NCBI GenBank assembly: GCA_027563935.2
Contig: CM050449.1
Location: 62,190,056-62,254,055 of the forward strand
DNA length: 64,000 nt
Direction of reading: 5' to 3'
Source of the DNA: Costus lasius
Taxonomy: Eukaryota > Streptophyta > Magnoliopsida > Zingiberales > Costaceae
The notes under the pieces are model-generated. The model was not told the origin of the DNA and made no database searches. It saw only the letters and a program-made list of their open reading frames with translations. A program made the translations under genes and the position numbers. Every line of letters begins with the position of its first letter. Within the stretch, counting starts at the first letter, position 1. Of this stretch, positions 46,491 to 58,073 are shown one piece after another.

Positions 46491-48514
46491 CTACACTTCG
46501 CGCACCATGAGTGCGTAGACGGTCTTGGCCGCATGAGCCTCGCGAACCAATGCGAGGGTGCACATGAGGGAGACCATGGGGGAAGGTAGAGGGGCAGGTG
46601 CCGAGGGCATAATCAGGCCCTTGGAGGTGGACGCACGAAGCTCCTTAGGCGGAGCTAGGATCAGGCGGATCTTCTGCTCATCATGGTCGAACACATAAGT
46701 GTTCGACCAGCCATAGTGGACTACGTCTCTATTGTACAACCACGGGCGGCCAAGGAGGACGTGGGCGACGTCCATAGTTGCAACGTCGCACAACACCTTC
46801 TCACGATAGTTCCCAAACGCAATGGGAACCTGACATTGGTGGGTGACCGGAAGGCTCGTGGTATCGACCCAGGCCATAGAGTAAGGTCTCGGGTGGGGTT
46901 CCAGGGGAAGGCTGAAATGCATGACCGCGGTTCGAGAGACCACGTTCAGGCTACTACCACCATCAATGATGATTTTACACGAGTGCCCATTGCACTTAAT
47001 GTAAGTCATGAAAATGCCCGAGCGCCTCCAATCCTCGGTAGGCGCGGGCTGCACAAGGTTGCAACGGACGACAAGTGTGGACGGACCCGACTCCTCGCCG
47101 CTAGTGTAACACTCCACCTCAACATCGTGCTCAGCGGGGGTTATGGTGGAGACGCGAGCCGAACCTGTGTCGGCTCGAGCGGGCTTCTTGGGACATTCAC
47201 GCGACATGTGACCCAGCTGCAAACAGTTGTAGCAAGTAATATGGCCAGAGGCTCCGACCGCTGGGGCCTTGCCCTTCTCCTCCCAAGTGGGCCGAGAAGT
47301 CAAAGCCTCAGGGGGTGGGCGTCTAAGGGGCTGAAGGGCCGGGGGTGCGGGTCGTGGGTCCAGACGAGGCTCCAGACGCTCAAGTCGCAGGTGCGGTTGC
47401 GGGGGACCGCCCGCATGAGGATGCCTATGGGGGCCAAGGTCATTGCGCCTTGCAGCGACGCGAAGGTCTTGCTCGATGTCTCGAGCGCGCTGAAAAGTCT
47501 GGTCAAGGGTCTCCGATCCATAAGTGGGTAAGGCTCGGCGGATATCCGCACGGAGCCCATTCTTGAATTTCGATAAAACTAACTCGTGGTCCTCCTGTAA
47601 ATTGCAACGGAGTTGCAACGTCTCGACGGTGAGTCGGTACTCCTCGACAGTACCTAACCCTTGGTGTAGGCTACTATACCGATCAAGAAGGCGCTGCCTA
47701 TATGAAGGGGGTACATAACGCTCGCGGAGGCGATACCGCATCTCCTTCCACTCAGTGATCGGGGAAAGAGCCTGCTACGCGTTTTGGCGCTCCACGTTTT
47801 CCCAATGTAAACATGCAGGCCCCTCAAGTAAGGTGCGCACATACCGAACCCGGGAGTGCGGAGGACAATCGCTAAGATCAAAATACGCGTCAACGGATGC
47901 GACCCAATCTAAGAACTGTGTGGGGTCAAGACCACCTGTGAATGGTGCAGGGGTGTTACGAATGAAACGACGAAAATCATTGTCCACCCGAGGGCGCTCA
48001 ACGCGGGTATGGGCTGGGGTTCGAGGTGCGGCCCATGCGTGTCCAAAACGGCCATCGGGCTGGGGCCCTTGTGCGGCCCAAACATCATCCTCATCGAGGG
48101 GATCATCACTGTAACTCGGGTTCCTAGGGACCTCATGAGGTCGCAAGTGACCCCATTCATCCTCGTGGATGCGCCGCCTTGTGGGCGCAGCCATCGGGGG
48201 CAACTCTCTAGTGGGGCTGGGTTCGCAGACACCGGAGGGTTAACCGAGTTCGGGCAACCATGCTCCGTGGACCCGGGTTGACCTATAAGGTCTTGGATCC
48301 CAGCCAAAATCTGCTGGGCCATGGCATGTGTGCTTGCTTGTTGAGCGTCCACTTGCGCGGACAGCGCATCAAGCTTCAGATCGATTCGCGCCTCAAGCGC
48401 AACCATAGACTCTAACCGGGTGTTAGCCCCTTCCGAAGGCTGAACCGACTCTTGGGTTTCGGGGATGGTTTCTGGGTATTGAGATGACATAATTTGTGAC
48501 CGCGTAGTCACCAT
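46491..48514 (-). pseudogene. E gag-protease, frameshifted
   Basis: ATG 48514 (MVTTRSQIMSS). The first frame holds through about residue 100, then a frameshift near 48195-48215 moves the reading to the pol frame (APTRRRIHEDEWGHL ...). The Gag core (GGLDPTQFLDWV ... RYRLRERYVPPS) is interrupted by a TAG at 47775. It then runs open through an Arg/Pro-rich linker, the CCHC knuckle CYNCLQLGHMSREC (near 47185-47230) and protease IIDGGSSLNVVS (near 46940-46975) to the TAG at 46491. D's copy helped to identify each break. Confidence 0.88.
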
Positions 48515-48629
48515 GCACAAACAAGGGGGAGACGACTAAGGTAAAATGCTGAAAACACCAAACGGATGCAGAAATATGCAATGCGATGCAGAGGGATCGT
48601 GCGAACGATAAGAATCGAACGTGCAACTT

Positions 48630-48645
48630 CCTCTGATACTAGAAT
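48630..48645 (-). other. Primer binding site of E
   Basis: The minus strand reads CTAGTATCAGAGG shortly after the LTR, the same one-base variant as in D. Confidence 0.75.
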
Positions 48646-50183
48646 TGATGTAGCAACTAATAGGTGTGGAGGTCCTTAAGCCGTACTCTGGGGTTTTACA
48701 CAATGCTCGATAAAACAGGAGAGGGTCGTGAGACGAGGGAAGAGAAAATGCGTCGAAAAGGTGTAGGGAAGCCAGTAGAAAACACGACGAAGATAGCGAC
48801 GAGTTCGATTAGGGCAACACGAATGCGAATGAAGAGAATGGCACCCAACTAAATAATACAGCACAATAACCTCGTAGAAAATTTAGCGAATTCCTGCAGC
48901 TCTCTTAGCGTGTTTTAAGCTTAGCCTGCGTTGGGGGATTGCGGTTGTGCGGGGTTCAGCTTGCGCGCCTACGCAGCTGAAACAAACCAAGACAAGAGAT
49001 GCCACGTCTCCGATGGACGGACAGCCATGGGTGAAGGACAAAGGAGAAAATCGCAGCAAAGAAACGTGCAAGAGAATGACAAATAGGCAAACCTGACCCA
49101 CCAGAAAGGTGGGATTTACTTCAAACCGAAAGCGGAATAACTTGGAATCGAAGAGACGTCTTCGACCCGAACACGACGAAGGCAAGACTCCGGCTTGTCT
49201 TCACAACCGCTGGCGACTCTAAGCTCACTAGGAGATCTCTCAAACACCAAAGAGAACTACTCAACACTTAGCCCTACCTCCTCTTTTATAGAGTAAGAGG
49301 GGAGGGAACAAACAAAATACACAAGGGACACTCTACTTTAACCACCTACCAACTCTTGCAAGCCACAAATGTGGTCAAGCTGCAACTACAAGATGAAAAT
49401 TAACAAACTAGTACCTAATATTCTTTGAAGCTGGTAGCACAATCCTGCATCTTCGTACGGGGGCGGTTTAGATGCGCTCCGAGCATATGGCGACAAAACA
49501 ACAGAACTTCGATGTTGTGGGCTGGGTTACCACCGTCGCGGCTCGGTCTTGGGCTGTGTTGCTAATCAGATTACGCGGCCCACTTGGAGTTGGATCTTCA
49601 GGGGGTTGACTCATAGTGCCTTTGGGCTGCGCCCCTTCGGTATGGATGGAAAGAGGGCTAATGACACCCAAGAAACGGTCCGGGGGTTTACTTTGGCGTT
49701 GGGATCACCGGACTTCCACCTTGTTGGGCTCCTTTGGGTCATCGTGGGGTGGAGCAACATGGTAGGGAGGGCGGTGCACATCGAAGTGGGGTCGTCAGGG
49801 CTGCAACACATCTCCAGGGGCGGACACGGCCTGGCAGTGATGGCGAGCACGGCCGTGTTTGGAGTGGGCGAAGTCCACATAGCCGGGCACAGCTTGCCCA
49901 TGAACAGGAGCACGGCCGTGATGGGAGCTGCTAAAATCCACATAACCGGGGCACGGCTTGCCCGTGATCAAGAGCACGCCCGTGTTCGGCGTTCGCATCT
50001 TCGGGCGACCATGTCACGGCCGTGATGGGGCGCACGGCCTGGCCGTGTTGGGGTCTGGGGAGCTCTGACTAAGGTGAAAATTCCAGGGAAAATTCCTAGG
50101 GTCCTAGGGAGTCTCCCAAAGTGTCTTTTGGTGGGATTGGGCCGCCCTCAAGTGCGTTCATGGGCCCGTTTGCTCCTGCATCA
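48646..50183 (-). repeat. 5' LTR of E
   Basis: 1538 bp, highly similar to the 3' copy but with visible substitutions and differences in the repeat block (about 49815-50045). TATA box on the minus strand at 49283-49290. Frames at 49468-49671 show the same tail sequence (GVISPLSIHTEGAQPKG). Confidence 0.92.
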
Positions 50184-50979
50184 CCCGTTCTCCGACTTTC
50201 AAACTTTTCAAAAGTCTTTGAAGTTGCGTGTGATGCCTCTGGTACCGGTATCGGAGGAACCTTGAGCCAAGAAGGCGACCCGGTTGCCTTCTTTAGTGAG
50301 AAGTTGAACATTGTCTGCCAGCGTTATTCGACATATGATAAGGAGTTCTACGCCATTGTCCAGTCGCTCTGTCAGTGGAGACACTATTTCCACCACCACG
50401 AGTTCGTTCTCTATAGCGACCACCAGGCCTTGTCATTCCTTAGTGCCAAAAAGAAGTTGGGCGCCCACCATGCCAAGTGGGTTGAATACTTACAGCAGTA
50501 TTCCTTTGTGATCAACCACAAGGCGGGCAAGGAAAATGTTGTCGCGGATGCCTTGAGCCGAGTCCGCATTCTCTTATGTGTTATGCGCACCCGTGTCAAC
50601 ACATTTGACCATGTCAAGGAGGAGTACACCACGTGCTTCAATTTTGGTGCCATTTACGCTGCTTTGTCTAAGTCCCCGGACCTCAAGTCCCCGTATCAGC
50701 TTTGCAAGGGCTACCTTTTCTTGGGGAAACGCCTGTGCATTTCCCGAACATCGCTTCGAGACCATCTTTTGCTCGAGCCGCACGCAGGTGGCGTCGCTGG
50801 CCATTATGGTCGCGACAAGACCCTTGAGATGGTAGAGGAGCGCCGCTTTTGGCCTTCTCTCCACAAAGATGTGGAACGCATCGTGCGCCATTGTGGCACG
50901 TGTCAACCCGCCAAACCCCGTCCCCCGAACACCGGCCTTTACACACCCTTGCCGGTAGCTGAAGGTCCCTGGCACGACC
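50184..50979 (+). pseudogene. D RNase H and integrase finger
   Basis: Resumes D's frame right after E: VLRLSNFSKVFEVACDASGTGIGG (RNase H), YDKEFYAIVQSL, SDHQALSFLSAKKKLG, then the integrase HHCC finger (EPHAGGVAGHYGRDKT ... HCGTCQPAK) and LYTPLPVAEGPWHDL, where C is inserted. No stop lies in this piece. The last residues of the frame in the window (SHP) come from C's LTR. Read together with 40947-42243 and 60759-62058. Confidence 0.9.
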
Positions 50980-53534
50980 TATCACACCCTTAGATAACGA
51001 CAATCCATAAAAGATAATCATACGACATAATTTTTCGCAAGATCAACAATCAATATCAAGTTCAATGCCTTGAACAATAAAACAAGTGATATAATGTCAT
51101 TATCCAAGTTGCAACAGAAAAATATCCATTCCATCAAAAACTTTTACCCAAGCAGAGTAGAGTCATACAATCCCAAAATCTGAGAACTAAAACATGCTAC
51201 CAACATAAGCCATTGCAATCAACATTCAAAACTTGTAACATACTCCTCAAAACAAGTCTCATGACAACTCTTAATACAAGTCTTTTATGGAGCATACAAT
51301 ATTTTCTAAGATTACAAAGTCTCATGATTTAGCCAAAATTCCAAAATGAGCTTCCAACACTTTCAAGCTTTTGCCCACAATGCGTAGCCAAGCTAATCTG
51401 CAATAAGGGTTAGTGCAAGCAAGAATGAGCATAAATTGCCCAGCAAGTAATCCCAATGGCTAAGGGAAAACGAACTAAAGAGGATAAACATATCAACGAA
51501 ATAGTCAACACAATAAAGACATAATGAAAGATAACAGAATTTCCCCTTGAGCACATGAATTGGATAGGGAAAACAAGATAGCCATACATTCCTTAGATAA
51601 GGCATTTGGGTCACAAGTAGTCATTAATCATCATTGAGCATTCATATCACAGTAATCATTGATCATTGTTGTGCATTCATATCATGAGTAGTCATGGATC
51701 ATAGATGTGGGGGAAATAATCATAATTCAAAATTCCTTCCACGTCTGGAAGTTGAACCCATCCTCGTCAGGAGAGAGCAAACAAAAGCTAGCTAAAGCAT
51801 CTTAGGGCTCTTCGTACAAATAGATAGAGGGATTCAAGCGGTGGCTCCCACGAATTCAAGAGGTGGCCCCCACCTTTTTTTAGGGGTGTGGCACTTTGCT
51901 CCATGTAGCACTTTGCTTTACATCTATCATGATGTAGTGGGATTCAAGAGGTGGCCCCCACCTTTTTAGGGGTGTGGCACTTTGCTCCACATCCATCCAC
52001 AAATCTCTCATTTGGGTTCACACAAATTCTCCCCACAATAGCTTTCATAAGAAGAATACTAAGACAATGAGCATGAGCATCACATTGAAGATAAGATATA
52101 ACATAAGTCATTGAACACAATATTTGTCATAGGGCATACCATGAGTTCACAGTCATGAGTTAAGGCATAAGAAATAGATTCATAATGATCTTGTTGCTTC
52201 TAGAATAATTTCAAGCTCAAAACACAATATCCACTTTGATGTTAAGCATGTAACCAAAACAGGGCAGATTCATCATGTCCGAATTTGACTTATATTTTAG
52301 GTCGAATACTTAATAAAAAATAGGCAATATTATATTCCAAATGAAGCTCTCTGAGTCTAGTTTCCACTAAAACTAGTTTCACAAAATTTTGAGTTGTAGG
52401 CAGGGAGATATGGGCAGTCGAACATAGGAAGGTCAGGATGTTAGATTTTCAGAAAACAGATTCATATATCATACTTGCAACAAATGTTTCCGACCGAGTA
52501 AGTAACCTAAAATAAGAAATATAATATTCAAAATGAAGCCATTTGAATCTACTTTCTAATAGAAATAAATTCGTCGGATTTGGAGTTATAGTCAGAGAGA
52601 TATGAGCGGTCGAACATAGGAGGGTCAGAATTCCAGATTTCCAGAAAATAGCTTCTTTTGTTAGGAATGTGACATATGTTTCAGAATGAATACCCTACCG
52701 AAATTAGGAAAACTGGTATTCAAAATGTAGCACTACGAGTTTACTTTCCAATGAGTCTAGTTTCACAGGATTTCGAATTATACCTAGGGAGATATGAGGG
52801 TTCGAACGCATAAAGGTTGAAAATCCAGATTTCCAGAAACTGATTTTGTACAGCTCGATTTCAATACAGATTGAAACACAAATACAGCTCGGATATGGTC
52901 GATATCACATTCCAATTAAATCGGAATGAATCTAGTTTCATACAAAATTTATTTCGTGCGATTTGGAACTATAGTTCATGACATATTGGGGTTAAAGCAC
53001 ACAAAGGTCAGATTAGAAAATGCAGATTTCAGTAGAACAGGATTTTAAAACCCTATAAATATTTGAATCCGACCCCATAGAAACGAATATCATGAGATTC
53101 AAAACCCAAATCAAGCATAGAAGACACAAGAGACATCGAAATTAGGTGAGGCATGGAGGAGGAACCAGATTAACGAAAACAAGAATAAGATTTACTTGCC
53201 TTAAGATGATGAAGTTCTTCTCCCAATCCTTCCTCTTGGTGGCGGCTCCCTCCTAGGGTTCTTTCTAAACCAACGTGACCAGCCTTCTCCCCTTCCTATC
53301 ACGATTTTTCCTCTCACATTACTAACCCTCAAGGCTTATGTGGCAAGCTTTTCCAAAAATGCCCCTTTTAAGACTCCAATAAGGACATTTAAGCCCATAG
53401 TACCAAGATATCATCATCACCCTAGAAAATAACAAGGTTTCAAGCATGTATAATTGACCAAGTAATATTATTTACCAAACTTATTATTTGCATAACATCA
53501 TAAGGGGGGGTTTCATAAATTTTAGGGTATTACA
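50980..53534 (-). repeat. 3' LTR of C
   Basis: 2555 bp, ending TATTACA on the plus strand. Hairpin repeats at 51863-51899 and 51950-51984, plus a decayed one at 51841. The segment at about 52310-53045 holds four diverged copies of a roughly 190-bp unit. Confidence 0.9.
52310..53045 (-). repeat. Diverged ~190-bp tandem repeats in C LTR
   Basis: Four copies start near 52334, 52531, 52713 and 52908. Each has ATTCMAAATGAAG-like sequence, GAATCTAGTTTC, GAGATATGRG, TCGAACAYA and CCAGATTTCC. The corresponding block in the other LTR is about 59550-60250. No coding or RNA function is evident. Confidence 0.75.
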
Positions 53535-53556
53535 TCTCTCCCTCCTCAAAAGAACT

Positions 53557-56500
53557 TTAGTCCCCTAAAGTTGCATTACCTTGATTATCAAAAAGATATG
53601 GATGGATTCTTATCATATCTGCTTCCAATTCCCAAGTTGGCTCTTCAATGGAGTGATGCTGCCAAATAACCTTCACAAGTGGTATAACCCGATTTCTCAA
53701 GATCTTTTCCTTCCTATCCACAATTCTTATAGGTCTTTCAACATAAGATAGATCTTCTTCTATCTGAATAGGCTCATGCTCAATGACATGCGATGGATCA
53801 TGATGATACTTCCTCAACATGGAAACTTGGAACACATTTTGGACTTGAACCAAGGATGGTGGTAAAGCAACCAGGCCAACCCTTTCAAGAATTTCAAAAG
53901 GTCCAATAAATCTTGGGCTTAGTTTCCCCTTCTTCCCAAATCTCATAACACCTTTAGAAGGAGAAATTTTTACAAAAACATGATCCCCAACTTGAAACTC
54001 AAGTTCCCTTCTTCTATTGTCTGCATAACTCTTTTGGCGGCTTTGAGCTACTTTTAGTTTATCCTTTATCACATGTATTTTCTCAGTGGTCTCTTGCACT
54101 GCATCTGGGCTTAAGAGTCTTCTATCACCAACATCTTCCCAACAAATAGGAGTCCTACACTTCCTCCCATACAAAGCTTCATAAGGAGCCATTTGAATAC
54201 TTGAATGAAAGCTATTATTGTAGGTGAATTCAATAAGAGCAAGATCCTTATCCCACTCACCCTTCCAATCTATGATGTAAGCCCTTAGCAAATCTTCAAG
54301 AGTCTGAATGGTTCTTTCTGATTGCCCGTCTGTTTGAGGATGATAAGCTGTGCTAAATTTGAGTTTAGTTCCCAAAGCTTCTTGTAGTCTGTTCTAAAAT
54401 CTAGAAAGGAATCTTGAATCTCTATCAGATACAATCTTAGCTGGAACACCATGCAATCTCACTATTTCATTTATATACATACTAGAGATTTTATCAAGTG
54501 AGTATGTCATTCTGATGGGCAAGAAATGTGCAGATTTTGTCAACCTATCAACAATAACCCAAATAGCATCATGGTTTCTAGAAGTTTTAGGCAATCCTGA
54601 AACAAAATCCATTCCGATGCTTTCCCATTTCCATTCAGGTACCCTCAAAGGTTGAAGTAAGCCACCCGGTCTTTGATGTTCAGCCTTAACCAATTGACAT
54701 GTTAAACATTTGGAAACATATTGTGCAATATCATTCTTCATACCACTCCACCAAAAGGTTTTCTTTAAATCTTGATACATCTTAGTGCTGCCTGGGTGAA
54801 TAGAATACTTTGAGTTGTGAGATTCTTGCAATATGCTGGCCTTAATTTCAGAATCCTTAGGAACACATATTCTATCCTTAAACCTCAAAATGTCATCCCC
54901 TCTCATGAAAAAGTCTTTCCTCAATCCATTTACACTATCTTCTCTAAATTGCATTAGACTTAGGTCCTGAAGCTGTCCTTCCTTAATTTGTTGAAGAAAG
55001 CTAGATTCAATCCTAAAAGAAGCAAGTAATACCTTTGGCTCATGTTTGATCACTTTAAGACTCAAGGCACTGAATTCTTCAAGTAATTGCCATTGTTTCA
55101 CCATTAATGATGCTATTATAGTTGAAGATTTCCTACTAAGTGCATCTGCTACCACATTAGCTTTACCTGACTGATAAAGAATGGTGCAATCATAGTCTTT
55201 CAATAGCTCTATCCATCTCCTCTGTCTCATGTTCAACTCCTTTTGAGTGAAGATATACTTTAAGCTCTTGTGATCGGTGTAGATCTCAAATGTTTGCCCA
55301 TACAAATAGTGTCTCCAAATTTTCAACGCAAAGATGATAGCAGCTAACTCTAAATCATGGGTTGGGTAATTTTGCTCATAATCTTTCAATTGCCTTGAAG
55401 CATAAGCAACCACTTTACCTGCTTGCATCAACACACACCCAAGGCCCTTGCCTGAAGCATCAGTGTAAACCATAAATTTATCATTTGCATTAGGAATAGT
55501 GAGGATTGGAGCACTCGTCAATCTTCTCTTTAGCTCTTGAAAACTTTGCTCACATGCTTCATTCCAATCATACTTCACACTCTTCCTGATTAGCCTAGTG
55601 AGAGGGCTTGCAATCTTGGAGAATCCTTCAACAAACCTTCTATAGTAACCGGCCATGCCCAAGAAACTCCTAATCTCTGCCACTTTGCTTGGTCTCTTCC
55701 AATTCACAATAGCTTCCACTTTCTTTGGATCGATAGATATACCTTCACTTAAAATAACATGCCCCAGGAAGCCAATTTCCCTTAACCAAAATTCACTCTT
55801 GCTCAACTTTGCATAAAACTTCTTCTCTCTTAGAATAGACAAAACAATCTTTAAATCTCTTTGATGATCTTGGTCATTCTTGGAGTAAATCAGAATATCA
55901 TCGATAAATACAATCACACATTTGTCCAACAAGAAGTGAAATACTCGGTTTATTAGATCCATGAAAACTGCAGGTGCATTTGTTAGTCCAAAAGACATGA
56001 CTAAGAATTCATAGTGCCCATACCGAGTTCTAAAAGCTGTCTTTGGAATGTCTTCATTCTTGATCTTTACTTGATAGTAACCGGATCTCAAGTTAATCTT
56101 TGAAAACACTTGTGCTCCTTGCAACTGATCAAACAAATCATCAATTCTAGGTAAAGGATATTTATTCTTAATGGTTACATGATTCAGTTGCCTATAATCT
56201 ATGCAAAGCCTTAATGTGTCATCTTTGTTCTTGACAAATAATACTGGAGCACCCCATGGTGACACATTGGGTCTAATAAAGCCCTTGTCTAAAAGCTCTT
56301 GCAATTGCTTTTTCAACTCAGCTAGCTCTATTGCTGCCATTCTGTAAGGAGCTTTAGATATTGGTGCTGTGTTTGGAACAAGATCAATACCAAAATCCAC
56401 TTCTCTTTCTGGGGGCAAGCCAGGCAGGTCATCTGAAAACACATCTGAAAAATCTCTAGCCACAGGTATTTCATCTAAGCTAGGTTCAAGTTCTTGACAT

Positions 56501-57971
56501 TGCTTGACATAAGCTAAATAACATACACAACCATTCTGATGGAGCTTAGAAGCATGCATAAATGATATAAGGTTTGGATATTGATCATGAGAAAGACCCT
56601 TGATTTGCAATTGGATTTCATTCGAAAGACTTAAGGTAACTACCTTTTGATAACAATCAACAGTAGCATGATAAGATGAAAGCCAATCCATACCGAGTAT
56701 GATATCATAATCTTGGAGATCTAGAAGGATTAAATCAGCTAAAAGTTTATGTTCTCCCACCATGAATAAGCAAGAAGGATAGACAAGATTAGCAGTTAGA
56801 GAGTCACCAATAGCTGTAGAGACTAATATCATAAGATCGAGTTGTTTGGGTTCCTTTTCCAAATGAAGTGCAAAGTGACGTGCAACAAAAGATAAATTAG
56901 AGCCAGGATCAAACAAAACTCTTGCAACTTTATTGGAAATACAAAGAGTACCTTCCACTACCGACTTTGAAGCTTTGGAATCACGTTCGGCAATGGTATA
57001 GACTTTAGCATGGGCTACAGGCTTTGTGGGCATTGATTCCTTTCCCTTGTTAAATTTACAATCTTTTATCCGATGGCCAAACTTTCCACAAGCAAAGCAC
57101 GCTCCAGTAACTCTATAACAAGCCTTTGATTCATGATTTCCACCACAATTTGCACAAGATTGAACATTCTTGGTCATTCTTGACTCTTTATTGGATCGTT
57201 TAAACTTTTTGAACGACCCTTCATATCTGTTTGTCCTTTTATCTTTGTAGCCAATTGTCCTTTCCTTTCCTCTTTTGTTTCTCACCTCAAGCATCTCGTC
57301 CACATCCCTCTCAACAATAGTTGCCTGATCAACTAAGTCATCATAGCATCTCAATTTTAAGGCTGAAAGTCCTGTCCTTATGTTGTGTCTCAAACCACCT
57401 TCAAATCTCTTTGCCCTTCGTGCTTCATCTGAAACCAAATGTGGTGCAAATCTAGATAATTCAGTGAATTTAGCTTCATATTGTGCCACTGTAAGATTCC
57501 CTTGAGTTAAATTTATGAATTCCTTTTCCTTTGATCCCTAAGGCATTTCAGGAAGAACTTCTCATTAAACTTTTCAAGAAAATAAGCCCAGGTAATTGTT
57601 TCTTCCTTAGAATCAGCAACTCTCTTAATCATTCTCCACCAATACTCAGCTTCACCCTCAAGCATAAATGATGCAAATAACACCTTTTGGCTATCTGAAC
57701 TATTGAGTACACCAAAGATCTTTTCTAGTTGCATAATCCATCTTTCAGCCATCAAGGGATCTGGATTTCCTGAAAATGGTGGAGGATTCAGTCTCTTAAA
57801 CCTCTCAATTCCCAATTGATCATGATTTTGTTGACTAGATGCATTTGAATTGTTAAGATTTTCATCTCTTGCTACTTGTTGTTGCATCAAACTAGACATA
57901 GTCTCCAAAGCCTTTAAAACTCCAGCCATTTGATAAACTGAATCACTCGAGGGATGATTTGATCTTCCCAT
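53557..57971 (-). pseudogene. C gag-pol, one frameshift and one stop
   Basis: Start taken as ATG 57971 (MGRSNHPSSDS). The first frame covers the N-terminus and Gag core to about 57530; there a small indel shifts into the frame open from 57489. Order after that: zinc knuckles [13 protein letters not shown] (one residue short) and [14 protein letters not shown] (near 57050-57160), protease [14 protein letters not shown] with FIDDILIYS (near 55890), RNase [11 protein letters not shown], integrase finger [12 protein letters not shown] ... CLTCQ, and core with GMDFVSGLP and SDRDSRF. A TAG at 54394 replaces the Trp found in B (FLSRFW). The frame then runs to 53557 through DGQSERT and a chromodomain-like tail. 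It could be rescued only by readthrough plus a shift. Confidence 0.92.
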
Positions 57972-58056
57972 TGTATCCACCTATATAAACATCAATTAAG
58001 AGATCGTCAATCATAATTATCATCATAATCAAATCAAGACTAACTCCTCAAATCAA

Positions 58057-58070
58057 TCCTCTGATACCAC
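58057..58070 (-). other. Primer binding site of C
   Basis: The minus strand reads GTGGTATCAGAGGA three bases after the LTR end, an initiator-Met-tRNA-type site. Confidence 0.8.
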
Positions 58071-58073
58071 TGC

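Larger units (their letters stand above)
42244..50183 (-). mobile_element. Ty3 element E, inserted in its relative D
   Basis: 7940 bp, minus strand; target copies CCCGT at 42239-42243 and 50184-50188. LTRs are 1536 and 1538 bp, TGATGCAGG...CATCA. Gag-pol is almost complete but has a gag frameshift and single stops. E and D share Gag, protease and LTR features closely enough to be subfamilies of one family; E is clearly younger, since it has far fewer lesions. Confidence 0.93.

Noticed and set aside
46683..47531. 282-residue plus-strand frame opposite E protease
   Set aside because: Antisense shadow of a GC-rich coding region; no recognisable domain.
42244..50183. Firm assignment of A, D and E to the centromeric CRM group
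   Set aside because: Pol-LTR overlap and RT sequence hint at it, but A has a chromodomain-like segment, and no CR motif or centromere evidence is visible. A phylogeny of RT would decide.
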